NCBI RefSeq assembly: GCF_963668665.1
Contig: NZ_OY764902.1
Location: forward strand, 2,370,001-2,434,000
Source: an uncultured Anaeromusa sp.
GTDB lineage: Bacteria; Bacillota; Negativicutes; Anaeromusales; Anaeromusaceae
Length of the DNA stretch: 64,000 bases
Reading direction: 5' to 3'
Position numbers and translations under genes: made by a program. Below are positions 16,846 to 25,749 of this stretch, piece by piece (position 1 is the first letter of the stretch; each line of letters starts with the position of its first letter). The notes under the pieces are model-generated. The model was not told where the DNA came from, did no database searches, and saw only the letters and a program-made list of their open reading frames with translations.

Positions 16846-18294
16846 ATGGATCAAAGTCGCTTGCCTTTGGTAAAGGCGTTGGAACAGTATATCGGGGAGA
16901 ACGCGCTGCGCCAGCATATGCCGGGACATAAAGGCGGCCTGGGAGCGCCGCAGCCGGCGCAGGATCTGCTGGGCGTTAAGCTGTGGCAGGCGGATGTGAC
17001 GGAGATTGCCGGTCTGGATGATTTACAGGAGCCGGAGGGCTGCATTGCCGAAGCGCAAAGCCTGTTGGCCGATCTTTACGGAGCGGCGGCTTCTTTTTTT
17101 CTGATCAATGGCAGCAGCGTTGGAATTGCAGCGTTGCTTTTAGCCTGCCTGCAGCCGGGAGATGAAATTTTGGTGCCGCGCAATGCGCATCGCGCTGTAT
17201 TGTCAGGGTTGATCTTGTCCGGGGCTAAGCCGATCTTTGTGCAGGTGCGTCAAGACGAACCCAGCGGCATGCCGCTGGGGCTGGATGCCGCTGATTTTTT
17301 ACAAGCTGTAGAGAAGCATCCCCAAGCCAAAGCGGCTTTTTTTGTCAGTCCGACGTACCAAGGCGTGACTGGCGATTTAGCGGCGTTGATTCGAATTTGC
17401 CGCACGCACGGACTGCTGGCCCTTGTCGATGAAGCCCATGGCGTTCATTTTCCTTGGCTGCCGGATGGCTCTTTACCTACGGCTTTGCTCTGCGGCGCAG
17501 ACGCTTGCGTGCAAAGCGCACATAAACTGACCGGATCACTGACGCAAAGCTCCTGGCTTCATGTGGGGCAAGATAGTGCGCTGGATGTGGGACGGCTGAA
17601 AAGCGCCTTGCAGTGGCTGCAGTCTTCCAGTCCCAGCTATCTTCTGATGGCCTCTTTAGATGCGGCGCGCTGGCAACTGGCCCAAGAGGGTAAAAAAAGG
17701 CTCCGCCAGCTTTGGGAGCAGGTGGAGCAGCTGCGCCGCCGCTGGCAAGCCTTGGCGGGCGTAGATATAGTTGGCGGCGTGGCGGGGACGCTTGCGGCGC
17801 CGTTTCAAATGGATATTACGAAGATTACGCTGGCCGTGCGAGGCTGGTCGGGGCACGCTGCGGCCGCTCAATTGCGACGTCAGGGCATTGCTGTGGAATG
17901 GGCGGATGAAACGCGGCTGTTGCTGCTGCTGTCCCTGGCTGATGTCGAACAGGACTGGGAGCGGTTGGGACAAGCGCTGTCTCAGTTATTGCAGCTGCCG
18001 GCTCCCGGATATTTTTCAAAAGAAACAATGGCGTTGCCGCCGGTTCCGCCGCAACGGATGACGCCGCGAGAGGCGGCTCTGACGGACTATCGCAGTGTGT
18101 TGCTGCAAGAGGCGCAAGGGCTGATCGCCGGGGAAGCAATCACTCCTTATCCGCCGGGGATTCCCCTTGTTTTACCGGGGGAAGAATTAACGGCGGAAGT
18201 GCTTGCTTGGATTACAGCCTGTAAGCGTCAAGGGCAGCATATGTCAGGTATGGCTGATACTACTTTGGAGACGATAAGGGTGGTATGGAAATGA
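16846..18294 (+). CDS. Orn/Lys/Arg decarboxylase family PLP enzyme (YaaO-like)
   Basis: A 482-residue fold-type I PLP enzyme of the Orn/Lys/Arg decarboxylase major-domain family. Seen: LRQHMPGHKGG near the start, DVTEIAGLDDL, FLINGSSVGIAAL, LVDEAHGVHF and the PLP lysine in QSAHKLTGSLTQSSWLHV. A smaller C-terminal domain follows from about 390, with PPGIPLVLPGEE. The exact amino acid (arginine, lysine or ornithine) cannot be read. AAGGAG precedes the ATG. It opens the same block as in B. subtilis (yaaO-tmk-yaaR-holB-yaaT) and overlaps tmk by ten bases. With the SpeD-like gene at 27.3 kb it suggests polyamine synthesis. Confidence 0.88.
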   Translation: MDQSRLPLVKALEQYIGENALRQHMPGHKGGLGAPQPAQDLLGVKLWQADVTEIAGLDDLQEPEGCIAEAQSLLADLYGAAASFFLINGSSVGIAALLLACLQPGDEILVPRNAHRAVLSGLILSGAKPIFVQVRQDEPSGMPLGLDAADFLQAVEKHPQAKAAFFVSPTYQGVTGDLAALIRICRTHGLLALVDEAHGVHFPWLPDGSLPTALLCGADACVQSAHKLTGSLTQSSWLHVGQDSALDVGRLKSALQWLQSSSPSYLLMASLDAARWQLAQEGKKRLRQLWEQVEQLRRRWQALAGVDIVGGVAGTLAAPFQMDITKITLAVRGWSGHAAAAQLRRQGIAVEWADETRLLLLLSLADVEQDWERLGQALSQLLQLPAPGYFSKETMALPPVPPQRMTPREAALTDYRSVLLQEAQGLIAGEAITPYPPGIPLVLPGEELTAEVLAWITACKRQGQHMSGMADTTLETIRVVWK

Positions 18295-18971
18295 GAAAAG
18301 GAAAACTTCTGATTTTAGAAGCAGGCGATGGTTGCGGTAAAGCTACGCAGACGCGCTTATTAGTGGAGGCGTTGATCAAAGCGGGGCATAAGGTGCGCAA
18401 GGTGTCTTTCCCTAATTATGACAGTCCTGCGGCTGGGGCCATCAAGATGTATCTGGCAGGGGAGTTCGGACAACGTGCGGCTGATGTCAATCCATATGCG
18501 GCTGCTTCGTTTTATGCCGTTGACCGCTTTGCTTCCTATCATACGGATTGGGGCGAATTTTATCGGCAAGGCGGTATTGTTATCGCCGATCGTTACGCAA
18601 CGTCCAATATGGTGCATCAAGCGGTCAAAGTGCAGCCAGGGGAGCAAAGAGAGGCTTTTTTAAAGTGGCTGTGGGAATTGGAATTTGAAAAATTTTCCCT
18701 CCCTGTGCCGGATGCGGTTTTCTTTTTGGATGTTCCCCCTGCGCTCAGTGCAGCATTGATCGCCGCTCGAGAAAGTGAACAGCGCAAGCGGGACATTCAT
18801 GAGCAAGATACGGCGTATTTGGACGCCTGCTACTCCTTATACCGGCAATTGGCCGTACAATACGGTTGGCAGCAAGTGAACTGTGCGCCCCAAGGAAAAC
18901 TGCGCTGCATTGAAGAGATTCACAAGGACATTCTCAATAGAGCCTTAGAGCTCTGCGCTTGGGACGGCTAA
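18285..18971 (+). CDS. tmk: Thymidylate kinase (dTMP kinase)
   Basis: A 228-residue dTMP kinase that makes dTDP. The P-loop is LEAGDGCGKATQT; the usual Ser/Thr after GK is Ala here, with Thr next to it, a form I associate with a subset of Firmicutes enzymes. The DRY motif is in ADRYATSNMVHQ, and VFFLDVPP and a basic LID-like segment (ARESEQRKRDIHEQD) follow. It starts inside the last codons of the decarboxylase; ATG 18285 or 18291 are both possible. The stop overlaps by four bases the stop of a minus-strand gene. Context yaaO-tmk-yaaR-holB supports the call. Confidence 0.9.
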   Translation: MEMRKGKLLILEAGDGCGKATQTRLLVEALIKAGHKVRKVSFPNYDSPAAGAIKMYLAGEFGQRAADVNPYAAASFYAVDRFASYHTDWGEFYRQGGIVIADRYATSNMVHQAVKVQPGEQREAFLKWLWELEFEKFSLPVPDAVFFLDVPPALSAALIAARESEQRKRDIHEQDTAYLDACYSLYRQLAVQYGWQQVNCAPQGKLRCIEEIHKDILNRALELCAWDG

Positions 18972-19198
18972 AAAGAGCGAGGGCCCATCCGGGGATGCTG
19001 CACCGGACGTAAAGAAAGGCGGGCTGCCAAACGGGCTGCTTCTTCTAAAGAAAGGTCCTGGTAAGATTCGTGAGATTCAAAAATGCAGACGCCAGGTTCG
19101 CTGCCTACTTCTCCCGCGGGCAAATAAACGTATTCTTGATTCGTCGTATCTCCATAAATAATGCCGGCCAAGAGTTCGCCGGCAATCATGCGGCTCAT
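18968..19198 (-). CDS. Small protein of unknown function
   Basis: A 76-residue protein I do not recognise, encoded against the surrounding operon. A perfect AAAGGAGG lies seven bases before the ATG and an extended -10 (TGCTATAAT) lies at 19231-19239, so it is very likely expressed. It starts MSRMIAGELLAGIIYGDTTNQEYVYLPAG and ends in a basic LRPVQHPRMGPRSF tail; the middle helix LSLEEAARLAARLSL is amphipathic. No cysteines form a metal motif and no membrane segment is clear. Its stop shares bases with the tmk stop (CTAA). Confidence 0.72.
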   Translation of the reverse strand: MSRMIAGELLAGIIYGDTTNQEYVYLPAGEVGSEPGVCIFESHESYQDLSLEEAARLAARLSLRPVQHPRMGPRSF

Positions 19199-19230
19199 AA
19201 AAAGCCTCCTTTTTTTGCATAATCGGACTA

Positions 19231-19239
19231 ATTATAGCA
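19231..19239 (-). promoter_or_regulatory. Extended -10 promoter of the small minus-strand gene
   Basis: Minus-strand TGCTATAAT about 33 bases before the ATG at 19198. Confidence 0.55.
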
Positions 19240-19357
19240 TAACTTGTTTAGTAGGCATATTTTCTCCGGCGAGATCATCCGATATAATATAAAAGTGTAA
19301 CAAACTGGCTGCTGTTCATGGAATCGCTTGCCAGTGGTTCCATAAGGAGGATGAACG

Positions 19358-19804
19358 ATGAAAATTGATCCGAGAGGCATTTCCTCCATTCCCTTGCCCA
19401 AAGAAAAAGAAAGCGGCCAGCGCGCCGAAAAAAGCGGGCGGAGTTTTTCCGCCAGTTTGAGCAAAGCCAATGATGATGGCTATATGGAACGCATGGGAAA
19501 ACTGCTGGACGATATCACGGCGCAAGGAGAGCAGTTAGGGCAAGTGCCGACCTACGGGGAACTAAAAAAGTACCGTCAATTGGTGCAGCGCTTTGTGGGC
19601 GAAGCCGTAGGACGTATGTACAATCTGCAATCGCAGACAGGGTGGGACCGTTTTGGACGCCGGAAAGTATACACGCTGGTAAAGCAGATTGACGAAAGCT
19701 TGTCCGGTTTGACGGAAGATGTGCGGCAGGGGCAGTCGCAGCAATTGGAGATCATGGGGAAACTGGATGCCATCCGCGGCATGCTGGTAGATCTTTATAC
19801 ATGA
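19358..19804 (+). CDS. yaaR: YaaR family (DUF327) protein
   Basis: A 148-residue YaaR-family protein. The first 40 residues are basic and probably disordered; the rest is helical with VPTYGELKKYRQLVQRFVGEAV, YNLQSQTGWDRFGRRKVYTLVKQID and a helical C-terminus ending LDAIRGMLVDLYT. The function of this family is not established. AAGGAGGATGAACG precedes the ATG. The stop overlaps the start of holB (ATGATG), the same order as in B. subtilis. A TATAAT at 19283-19288 may be its promoter. Confidence 0.85.
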   Translation: MKIDPRGISSIPLPKEKESGQRAEKSGRSFSASLSKANDDGYMERMGKLLDDITAQGEQLGQVPTYGELKKYRQLVQRFVGEAVGRMYNLQSQTGWDRFGRRKVYTLVKQIDESLSGLTEDVRQGQSQQLEIMGKLDAIRGMLVDLYT

Positions 19805-20808
19805 TGCTGCGCTGGGAATCCTTAAAGGGACAAGATGCTGCCGTTACAGCCTTGCAGCAGATGCTGCGTCAGGAACAATCGCCCCATGCTTTTTTATTCA
19901 CTGGTATTGACGGAGTCGGCAAACGGTTGGCGGCCAAGACGCTCATCGCGGCATTATTATGCCAGGAGCAAGACCACCCTTGCGGCGTTTGTTCCTCCTG
20001 TCGGCAGGTGGAACTGGAGGAGCATGCCCAAATGCAAGTGCTGCGGCCGGAAGGAACAGCCATAAAAATCAGCCAAATACGCGCCCTGTTGCCGCGTTTG
20101 TTGCTGAGCGGCGGCCAGGCGCGTTTTTTTGTGCTTATTGACGGCGCCGAACTGATGAATCAGGAAGCCGCCAATAGCTTACTGAAAATGTTGGAAGAAC
20201 CTCCGGCAGGAGTTTATTTTATGCTATTGGCGCAACGGGTGGAACAATTGCTGCCGACAGTGCGATCGCGTTGTTGCCTGGTGCCGTTGCAAAAGTTAGC
20301 GGCGCCGCTTCTTAAGGATATGCTGCAGAGCAGGGGCTTTGCGCCGGAAGCAGCCGCCTTGGCTTCTAGCGTAGCTTCTGGCAGCCTGGGGGAGGCCTTG
20401 CTCTTTTTAGAAGAAGGCCGGCAGACCTTGCGGGATGAGGTATGGCAGGCGCTGCAGGCCGGCGGTAGGGCGGCTTGGCGTCTTGGTGAGCTTTGGGGCA
20501 AGGAGGAGCGGTCGCAGGTTCAACTGCGATTACGCTATCTTTCCTTGCTGTTACGTGATATGCTGGTACTGCGGCAACAGGCGGCGATACCATTATTTCA
20601 TCCGGACCTGGAGCAAGAGTTGCATCAGGAGTCTCAGCAGTGGACTGATAAGGGATTGACGCAGGCCTTGCATGCCGTTGAGGAAACACGCAGAAATATA
20701 CGGTTTCACGCCGTGCTGCGGCTGGCCTTAGAGGCATTGTGGCTTGCCGTGAGTGAAGCGAAGGAGGGTTCGGGTTTTTATGCCGAAGGTAATAGGCGTT
20801 CGTTTTAA
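19801..20808 (+). CDS. holB: DNA polymerase III subunit delta'
   Basis: A 335-residue clamp-loader subunit. It has HAFLFTGIDGVGKRLAAKTL (Walker A-like GIDGVGKR, where the usual Ser/Thr is Arg, as expected for the non-hydrolysing delta' subunit), a four-Cys zinc module CGVCSSCRQVE with an upstream Cys, and NSLLKMLEEPPAGVYFML with TVRSRCC. It recruits and opens the sliding clamp during replication. It overlaps yaaR at its start and ricT by 29 bases at its end. Confidence 0.92.
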   Translation: MMLRWESLKGQDAAVTALQQMLRQEQSPHAFLFTGIDGVGKRLAAKTLIAALLCQEQDHPCGVCSSCRQVELEEHAQMQVLRPEGTAIKISQIRALLPRLLLSGGQARFFVLIDGAELMNQEAANSLLKMLEEPPAGVYFMLLAQRVEQLLPTVRSRCCLVPLQKLAAPLLKDMLQSRGFAPEAAALASSVASGSLGEALLFLEEGRQTLRDEVWQALQAGGRAAWRLGELWGKEERSQVQLRLRYLSLLLRDMLVLRQQAAIPLFHPDLEQELHQESQQWTDKGLTQALHAVEETRRNIRFHAVLRLALEALWLAVSEAKEGSGFYAEGNRRSF

Positions 20809-21589
20809 AAAAGCGGGCAAGATTTATTATTTTGCTCCTAGCGAGGGAACATTGGCGTTAGGTGACGCTGTCATTGTGGAAACAGCCAGAGGACTGGAAT
20901 TTGGCGAGGTGGTCATACCGGTACGGGACGTGGAAGACGAAAGCGTAGTGCAGCCGTTGAAGTCGGTGCTGCGCAAAGCCAACCACAAGGATAAGGAAAA
21001 AGTCAAACAAAACAAGGCGAAGGAAGAGGAAGCCTTCAAGGTTTGTGAAAAAAAGATTGAAGAGCACAAACTGCCAATGAAATTGGTGGATGTAGAATAT
21101 ACTTTTGATGTTAATAAGATTATCTTCTATTTTACCGCCGACGGACGGATTGATTTCCGGGAGCTTGTTAAGGATTTGGCGGCCGTATTCCGCACGCGGA
21201 TCGAACTACGTCAGATTGGTGTTCGGGATGAAGCCAAAATGATGGGCGGTATAGGCTGCTGCGGGCGGCCCTTGTGCTGCGCTACGTTCTTGGGTGATTT
21301 TGAGCCGGTATCTATTCGCATGGCTAAGGAACAGAATCTTTCTTTAAATCCTACGAAAATTTCCGGCATTTGCGGACGATTGATGTGTTGCTTGAAGTAT
21401 GAGAGCGATGGATATCGCAAATGCTGCAAGAAGGCTCAGCCGCCGAAGATAGGCAGTACTGTGATGACGCCGCAAGGCGAAGGCAAAGTGACCATTGTCA
21501 GCAATAACAAGCATATGGCGACGGTGGAATTGGCGGATCAGGGCGGTACCGTGCAGCTGTCCTGGGAAGAAGTGGCGGAAAAAGCATGA
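20780..21589 (+). CDS. ricT: RicT (YaaT), PSP1-domain regulatory iron-sulfur protein
   Basis: A 269-residue PSP1/YaaT protein. In B. subtilis it forms the RicAFT complex, which binds iron-sulfur clusters and is needed for RNA processing by RNase Y and for efficient sporulation and competence. The cysteine cluster is clear: GGIGCCGRPLCCATFLGDF and GICGRLMCCLKYE, then YRKCCKK. The ATG at 20780 follows AAGGAGGGT. A longer frame from 20753 adds only a basic stretch with no homology. It overlaps the methyltransferase gene by ATGA. Confidence 0.92.
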   Translation: MPKVIGVRFKKAGKIYYFAPSEGTLALGDAVIVETARGLEFGEVVIPVRDVEDESVVQPLKSVLRKANHKDKEKVKQNKAKEEEAFKVCEKKIEEHKLPMKLVDVEYTFDVNKIIFYFTADGRIDFRELVKDLAAVFRTRIELRQIGVRDEAKMMGGIGCCGRPLCCATFLGDFEPVSIRMAKEQNLSLNPTKISGICGRLMCCLKYESDGYRKCCKKAQPPKIGSTVMTPQGEGKVTIVSNNKHMATVELADQGGTVQLSWEEVAEKA

Positions 21590-22332
21590 TCGGAGTACGT
21601 CTGCGCCGCCCAGAGCGGGTAGACGACTTAGGCCTGGGAGGGCTGCGCATTATTCAGCATCCCAGGTCTTTTTGCTTTTCCCTGGATGCGGTGTTGCTGG
21701 CTCATTTTGTACGGCTGCGTCCGCAAGATCAGGTAGTGGATCTGGGAGCGGGAAACGGCGCTATTTCTTTGTTGCTGGCTGCGCGAGGCGCCAGAGCGGT
21801 AGCCGCGGTGGAATTAGATGAGGCAGCGGCCAGTCGGGCGGCGCGGAGCATTCAACTGAGCCGGCGCAACGGCCAAATTCAAGTGCATTGCGGCGATTAT
21901 CGCCAGGCGCTGCCACAGCTGCCGGGCGGTATTTGGGATGTTGTTGTTGCCAATCCTCCTTATTTTCAGCCCGCAAGAGGGCGGGGCAGCGTACAAAAGG
22001 GTCTGGCCCGTCAGGAAGTAACGGCGACGTTGGCGGATGTGCTGAAAGCGGCGCGGCGTTTGGTGCGGTTTCGGGGCCGTGTGGCCTTGGTGCATCGGGC
22101 GGACCGAATGGTGGATGTACTGGCTGTGATGCGGGAAGTGAATTTGGAGCCTAAACGCTTACAGCTAGTGCAGCCCCGAGAGGGAGCGCCGGCTAACTTG
22201 CTGTTGGTAGAAGGCATACATGGCGGGAAGCCGGGGCTGGAGGTAATGCCGCCTCTGGTGGTATATGAAGCCGACGGCTCCTATACGGCGCAATTGCGGA
22301 TCTGCTATGAGGCTGCGCCGGCGCAGCTTTAA
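21586..22332 (+). CDS. tRNA1(Val) adenine-N6 methyltransferase-like (YabB/TrmN6 family)
   Basis: A 248-residue class I methyltransferase. The S-adenosylmethionine loop VVDLGAGNGAISLLLAAR, the acidic VAAVELDEAA strand and the catalytic VVANPPYF (NPPY, typical of exocyclic amino-group methylation) are in order. In B. subtilis this position holds yabB, and E. coli YfiC/TrmN6 methylates A37 of tRNA1(Val). The tRNA target is inferred from family and place. It overlaps ricT by four bases. Confidence 0.87.
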   Translation: MIGVRLRRPERVDDLGLGGLRIIQHPRSFCFSLDAVLLAHFVRLRPQDQVVDLGAGNGAISLLLAARGARAVAAVELDEAAASRAARSIQLSRRNGQIQVHCGDYRQALPQLPGGIWDVVVANPPYFQPARGRGSVQKGLARQEVTATLADVLKAARRLVRFRGRVALVHRADRMVDVLAVMREVNLEPKRLQLVQPREGAPANLLLVEGIHGGKPGLEVMPPLVVYEADGSYTAQLRICYEAAPAQL

Positions 22333-22353
22333 TGAGAATGAGGAGGATTAGTC

Positions 22354-23217
22354 ATGCATCCGGGAATGTTGTATTTATGCCCGACTCCTATTGGCAATCT
22401 GGAAGATATTACTTTGCGCGTGTTGCGCGTGTTGCGGGAAGCGGATGTGGTAGCGGCGGAAGATACGCGCCATTCCCGTAAGCTGCTCACTCATTTTGAA
22501 ATTCATAAACCGCTGGTAAGTTATCACGAACACAATAAAGCGGAGCGCGGTCCGGAACTGCTGCAGCGTCTGCTGGCTGGCGAAAGCATTGCTCTTGTTA
22601 GTGATGCAGGTATGCCGGGTATTGCTGATCCAGGAGCGGATCTTGTCAGGCTGGCGCTTGATGCAGGTGTGCCGGTGGTGCCGTTGCCAGGCGCCAATGC
22701 GGCGTTGACCTCGTTGATTGCGTCCGGGCTGCCAAGCGAGCAGTTTCAGTTTTTGGGTTTTTTGCCCAAAACAACTAAAAAAAGAAGAGCTCTTTTGGAA
22801 GAAGCCGCCTCGTATCCTGGGACGCTGATCTTTTACGAAGCGCCCCACCGGTTGTTGGCTACCTTGAAGGAACTGCAAAGCGCCTTTGGTAATCGCCAGG
22901 CGGTAGCGGTGCGGGAGCTGACCAAAAAATTTGAGGAATTTGTACGAGGCGACTTAGCTTCCATAGAAGCGCATTTTCAGACCGTTGCGCCGCGGGGTGA
23001 GTTTACTTTGCTTTGCGCTGGCGCAGAACCTAAAGCAGCAGATGCGGCGCTTGAGGCGGACCCCTCCGCCCAAATCGCGGAGGCTGTGGCGGAAGTGGAG
23101 CGCTTGGTGGCGGCAGGAGAACATAAAAAAGACGCTATCCGTAAGATAGCGTCTCAAAAAAAACTGGGCCGTCGTGATTTGTACCAAGCCGTCATCAAAG
23201 AGGCTGTAGAATCTTAA
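22354..23217 (+). CDS. rsmI: 16S rRNA (cytidine1402-2'-O)-methyltransferase
   Basis: A 287-residue tetrapyrrole-methylase-fold enzyme that methylates the ribose of C1402 in 16S rRNA. It has LYLCPTPIGNLEDITLRVLRVL, AEDTRHSRKLL, SYHEHN, LVSDAGMPGIADPG and VVPLPGANAALTSLIASGLP, followed by FYEAPHRLLATL. GAGGA precedes the ATG at a normal spacing. Its stop shares bases (TTAA) with the stop of convergent abrB. Confidence 0.95.
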   Translation: MHPGMLYLCPTPIGNLEDITLRVLRVLREADVVAAEDTRHSRKLLTHFEIHKPLVSYHEHNKAERGPELLQRLLAGESIALVSDAGMPGIADPGADLVRLALDAGVPVVPLPGANAALTSLIASGLPSEQFQFLGFLPKTTKKRRALLEEAASYPGTLIFYEAPHRLLATLKELQSAFGNRQAVAVRELTKKFEEFVRGDLASIEAHFQTVAPRGEFTLLCAGAEPKAADAALEADPSAQIAEAVAEVERLVAAGEHKKDAIRKIASQKKLGRRDLYQAVIKEAVES

Positions 23218-23459
23218 ATGGCCTCTCCTACGGAAAGGGCACACTGTTTGCAGACATTTTTACCGCGGAAATTAGTAATGCCATCCGCGCTGCCGCAAAA
23301 GATGCAAGCTGGTTCGTATTTGCGCAAAACAATGCGGTCACTGTCAACGTAAATTTCCAAAGCGTCTTTTTCGGCGATGTCGAGGGTTCTGCGCAATTCG
23401 ATGGGCAGAACCACGCGACCGAGTTCATCCACCTTACGAACGATACCTGTAGATTTCAT
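23214..23459 (-). CDS. abrB: AbrB/SpoVT-type transition-state regulator with a zinc-ribbon tail
   Basis: An 81-residue DNA-binding protein. The swapped-hairpin AbrB domain covers residues 1-50 (MKSTGIVRKVDELGRVVLPIELRRTLDI). Unlike B. subtilis AbrB, the C-terminal part is a small zinc-ribbon-like module with CIFC and CKQC, a form common in clostridial relatives. AbrB proteins repress stationary-phase and sporulation genes during growth. AGGAGG lies upstream of the ATG. It lies between rsmI and metG as in B. subtilis, but on the opposite strand. Confidence 0.92.
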   Translation of the reverse strand: MKSTGIVRKVDELGRVVLPIELRRTLDIAEKDALEIYVDSDRIVLRKYEPACIFCGSADGITNFRGKNVCKQCALSVGEAI

Positions 23460-23491
23460 GAGATAAATCCTCCTTGCTTAATCTGAGAAAA

Positions 23492-23520
23492 TCGACAAAT
23501 GGGAGAATGTCTTTTATAAT
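23492..23520 (+). promoter_or_regulatory. Promoter reading toward metG
   Basis: TCGACA, 17-base spacer, TATAAT. It would give metG a leader of about 280 bases. I see no T-box motif and no S-box signature in that AT-rich leader (23527-23806). Confidence 0.5.
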
Positions 23521-23549
23521 AGAAAAGGTCATTCTCTCAACCTGGAATC

Positions 23550-23578
23550 AGCGTAACAAAAATGAAAAATCCTGTCAA
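23550..23578 (-). promoter_or_regulatory. Promoter of abrB
   Basis: Minus-strand TTGACA (23573-23578), 17-base spacer, TACGCT (23550-23555). Transcription would start near 23543, about 84 bases before the abrB ATG. It overlaps the divergent metG transcript. Confidence 0.5.
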
Positions 23579-23806
23579 ATAAGGGAAATGTCACAAAAGG
23601 CTTGTCAAGAGTTATTTTTCTTCTTTTCTTATATGTACGAAATGACGTCTAAATGCTTAAAAATAGAGAAAAAGTGTTTTGAAAACGGCAAGTAATATGG
23701 AAATATACTGGAAAAGTAGGTATAGAGTACTTCTATGGGAGAATATGGCAAAGTTGGTTGCTGCGAAAAAAGGAAGAAGATTACAAAAGAGAAAGGTTGG
23801 ATTACC

Positions 23807-25747
23807 ATGGGAAACAGTTCTAAGTATTATATTTCTACTCCCATTTATTACCCGAGTGATCGGTTGCATATTGGTCATGCTTACTGCACGACCATTGCGG
23901 ACAGCTTAGCAAGATACCAGCGCTTGGAAGGCAAAGAAGTATTTTTTCTGACAGGTTCTGACGAGCATGGTCAGAAAATCCAGCGTAAAGCAGAAGAAAA
24001 AGGCGTAACACCTATTTGTTATGTTGACGGCATTGTTGCTTCTTTTCAACAGCTGTGGCGCAAATTAGGCATTTCTAACGACGATTTCATCCGCACGACC
24101 CAGGAGCGCCACTATAAAGTTGTACAGCACATTTTCCAGACCATTTACGAACAGGGCGATATTTATAAGTCCGCCTATGAGGGCTGGTATTGCACGCCTT
24201 GCGAAACGTTCTGGCTGGAGCGGCAATTGCAGGACGGCAAATGCCCGGATTGCGGACGACCGGTGGAGGTCGTGCAGGAGGAAAGCTATTTCTTCCGTAT
24301 GTCCAAATACCAGGACCGTCTTTTAAAGCATATTGAAGAGAATCCAGACTTTATTCAACCTGCTTCTAGGCGCAATGAAATGATTAATTTCATCAAAAGC
24401 GGTCTGGAAGACTTGTGCGTATCCCGGACAACCTTTGACTGGGGCATTCCGGTGCCTTTTGACAAAAAACATGTGGTTTACGTTTGGTTTGACGCTTTGT
24501 CCAACTATTTGACCGCAGCCGGTTATCTGGATAATCCGGAGAAATTTGCGAAGTTTTGGCCGGCGGATGTTCATTTGGTCGGCAAGGAAATTGTCCGTTT
24601 TCATTCGATTATTTGGCCGATTATTCTCATGGCCTTGGATTTGCCCTTGCCGAAGAAAGTCTATGGTCATGGCTGGCTGGTGGTGGACGGAGATAAAATG
24701 TCCAAGTCTAAAGGAAATGTCATTGATCCGGTGGCATTGATTGATGAATTTGGCCCTGATGCCATCCGTTACTTCTTGTTGCGGGAAATTGCCCTGGGTA
24801 ATGACGGGAATTTTTCAAGAGACGCTCTTATTGGACGGATTAACGCCGATTTGGCCAATGACTTGGGAAATTTACTTCACCGCACGCTCAGCATGATCGA
24901 ACGCTTTCAGGGCGGCAAGATCTTGCAGGGGCGTACAGAAGAGGCTGTAGATGCTTCCTTGCGGCAACTGACCGAGAAAACACTGGCGGATTATCGCGTC
25001 GCCATGGAAAAAATGGATTTAACCGAAGCTTTGAAATGTGTTTGGGCTTTAATTGGCCGCAGCAATAAATACATTGACGAGACGGCTCCGTGGGCGCTGG
25101 CGAAGAAGCCGGAGCAGGCGGATCGGCTGGCGGCGGTATTATATCATTTAGCGGAGACCTTGCGTCAGACGGCGGTCTTGATTGCTCCTTTCCTGCCGCA
25201 CACGGCGCCGCGCATTTGGGCGCAGCTGGGGTTGACCTGGGACTGGGCTTCTGTTCAAATGGCGGATATGGCCTGGGGCGGACTGCCGGAGGGAACGCAG
25301 GTAGCAGCGGCGGAACCATTGTTCCCGCGTATTGAAATCGAGAAGGAAGAAACTGCGGCTGCAGAAATCCTTGCCAAGGCAAAGCAGGCGGCAGCGCCGC
25401 AGAAGGCGGCTTCTGCTGCGGAGAACGGTGAAATTTCCATTGATGACTTTGGCCGCATGGATTTGCGGGTAGCCAAAGTCATTGCCGCAGAAAAAGTACC
25501 CAAGGCGGACAAATTGCTCAAACTGACGGTGGATTTGGGAGAGGAAACCCGTACGGTAGTTTCGGGTATTGCCCAGCATTATGAGCCGGAAGCGCTTGTG
25601 GGCAAGCAAGTGGTGTTGGTGGCCAACTTGAAAGCCGCTAAAATTCGCGGCGTTGAATCAAGAGGCATGGTGTTGGCTGCGTCTTGCGATGGGGCGTTGC
25701 AGGTTGTAGAAGTTCCCGGCATGGCGCCTGGAAGCAAGGTGAAGTAA
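23807..25747 (+). CDS. metG: Methionyl-tRNA synthetase with C-terminal tRNA-binding domain
   Basis: A 646-residue class I synthetase that charges tRNA(Met). TPIYYPSDRLHIGHAYCTT holds the HIGH-type motif, a zinc knuckle follows (CTPCETFW and CPDCGRP), and the catalytic lysine loop is GDKMSKSKGNVIDP. After an Ala/Glu-rich linker (about 505-540), the C-terminal EMAP/OB-fold domain starts at ISIDDFGRMDLRVAKV and dimerises the enzyme. ATG 23807 is chosen by homology; the Shine-Dalgarno GAAAGG is weak and spaced widely. It is followed three bases later by tatD. Confidence 0.95.
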   Translation: MGNSSKYYISTPIYYPSDRLHIGHAYCTTIADSLARYQRLEGKEVFFLTGSDEHGQKIQRKAEEKGVTPICYVDGIVASFQQLWRKLGISNDDFIRTTQERHYKVVQHIFQTIYEQGDIYKSAYEGWYCTPCETFWLERQLQDGKCPDCGRPVEVVQEESYFFRMSKYQDRLLKHIEENPDFIQPASRRNEMINFIKSGLEDLCVSRTTFDWGIPVPFDKKHVVYVWFDALSNYLTAAGYLDNPEKFAKFWPADVHLVGKEIVRFHSIIWPIILMALDLPLPKKVYGHGWLVVDGDKMSKSKGNVIDPVALIDEFGPDAIRYFLLREIALGNDGNFSRDALIGRINADLANDLGNLLHRTLSMIERFQGGKILQGRTEEAVDASLRQLTEKTLADYRVAMEKMDLTEALKCVWALIGRSNKYIDETAPWALAKKPEQADRLAAVLYHLAETLRQTAVLIAPFLPHTAPRIWAQLGLTWDWASVQMADMAWGGLPEGTQVAAAEPLFPRIEIEKEETAAAEILAKAKQAAAPQKAASAAENGEISIDDFGRMDLRVAKVIAAEKVPKADKLLKLTVDLGEETRTVVSGIAQHYEPEALVGKQVVLVANLKAAKIRGVESRGMVLAASCDGALQVVEVPGMAPGSKVK

Positions 25748-25749
25748 AC

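Noticed and set aside
23521-23806. T-box or SAM riboswitch in the metG leader
   Set aside because: No GGGTGGNACCRCG-type T-box sequence and no S-box motifs could be found.
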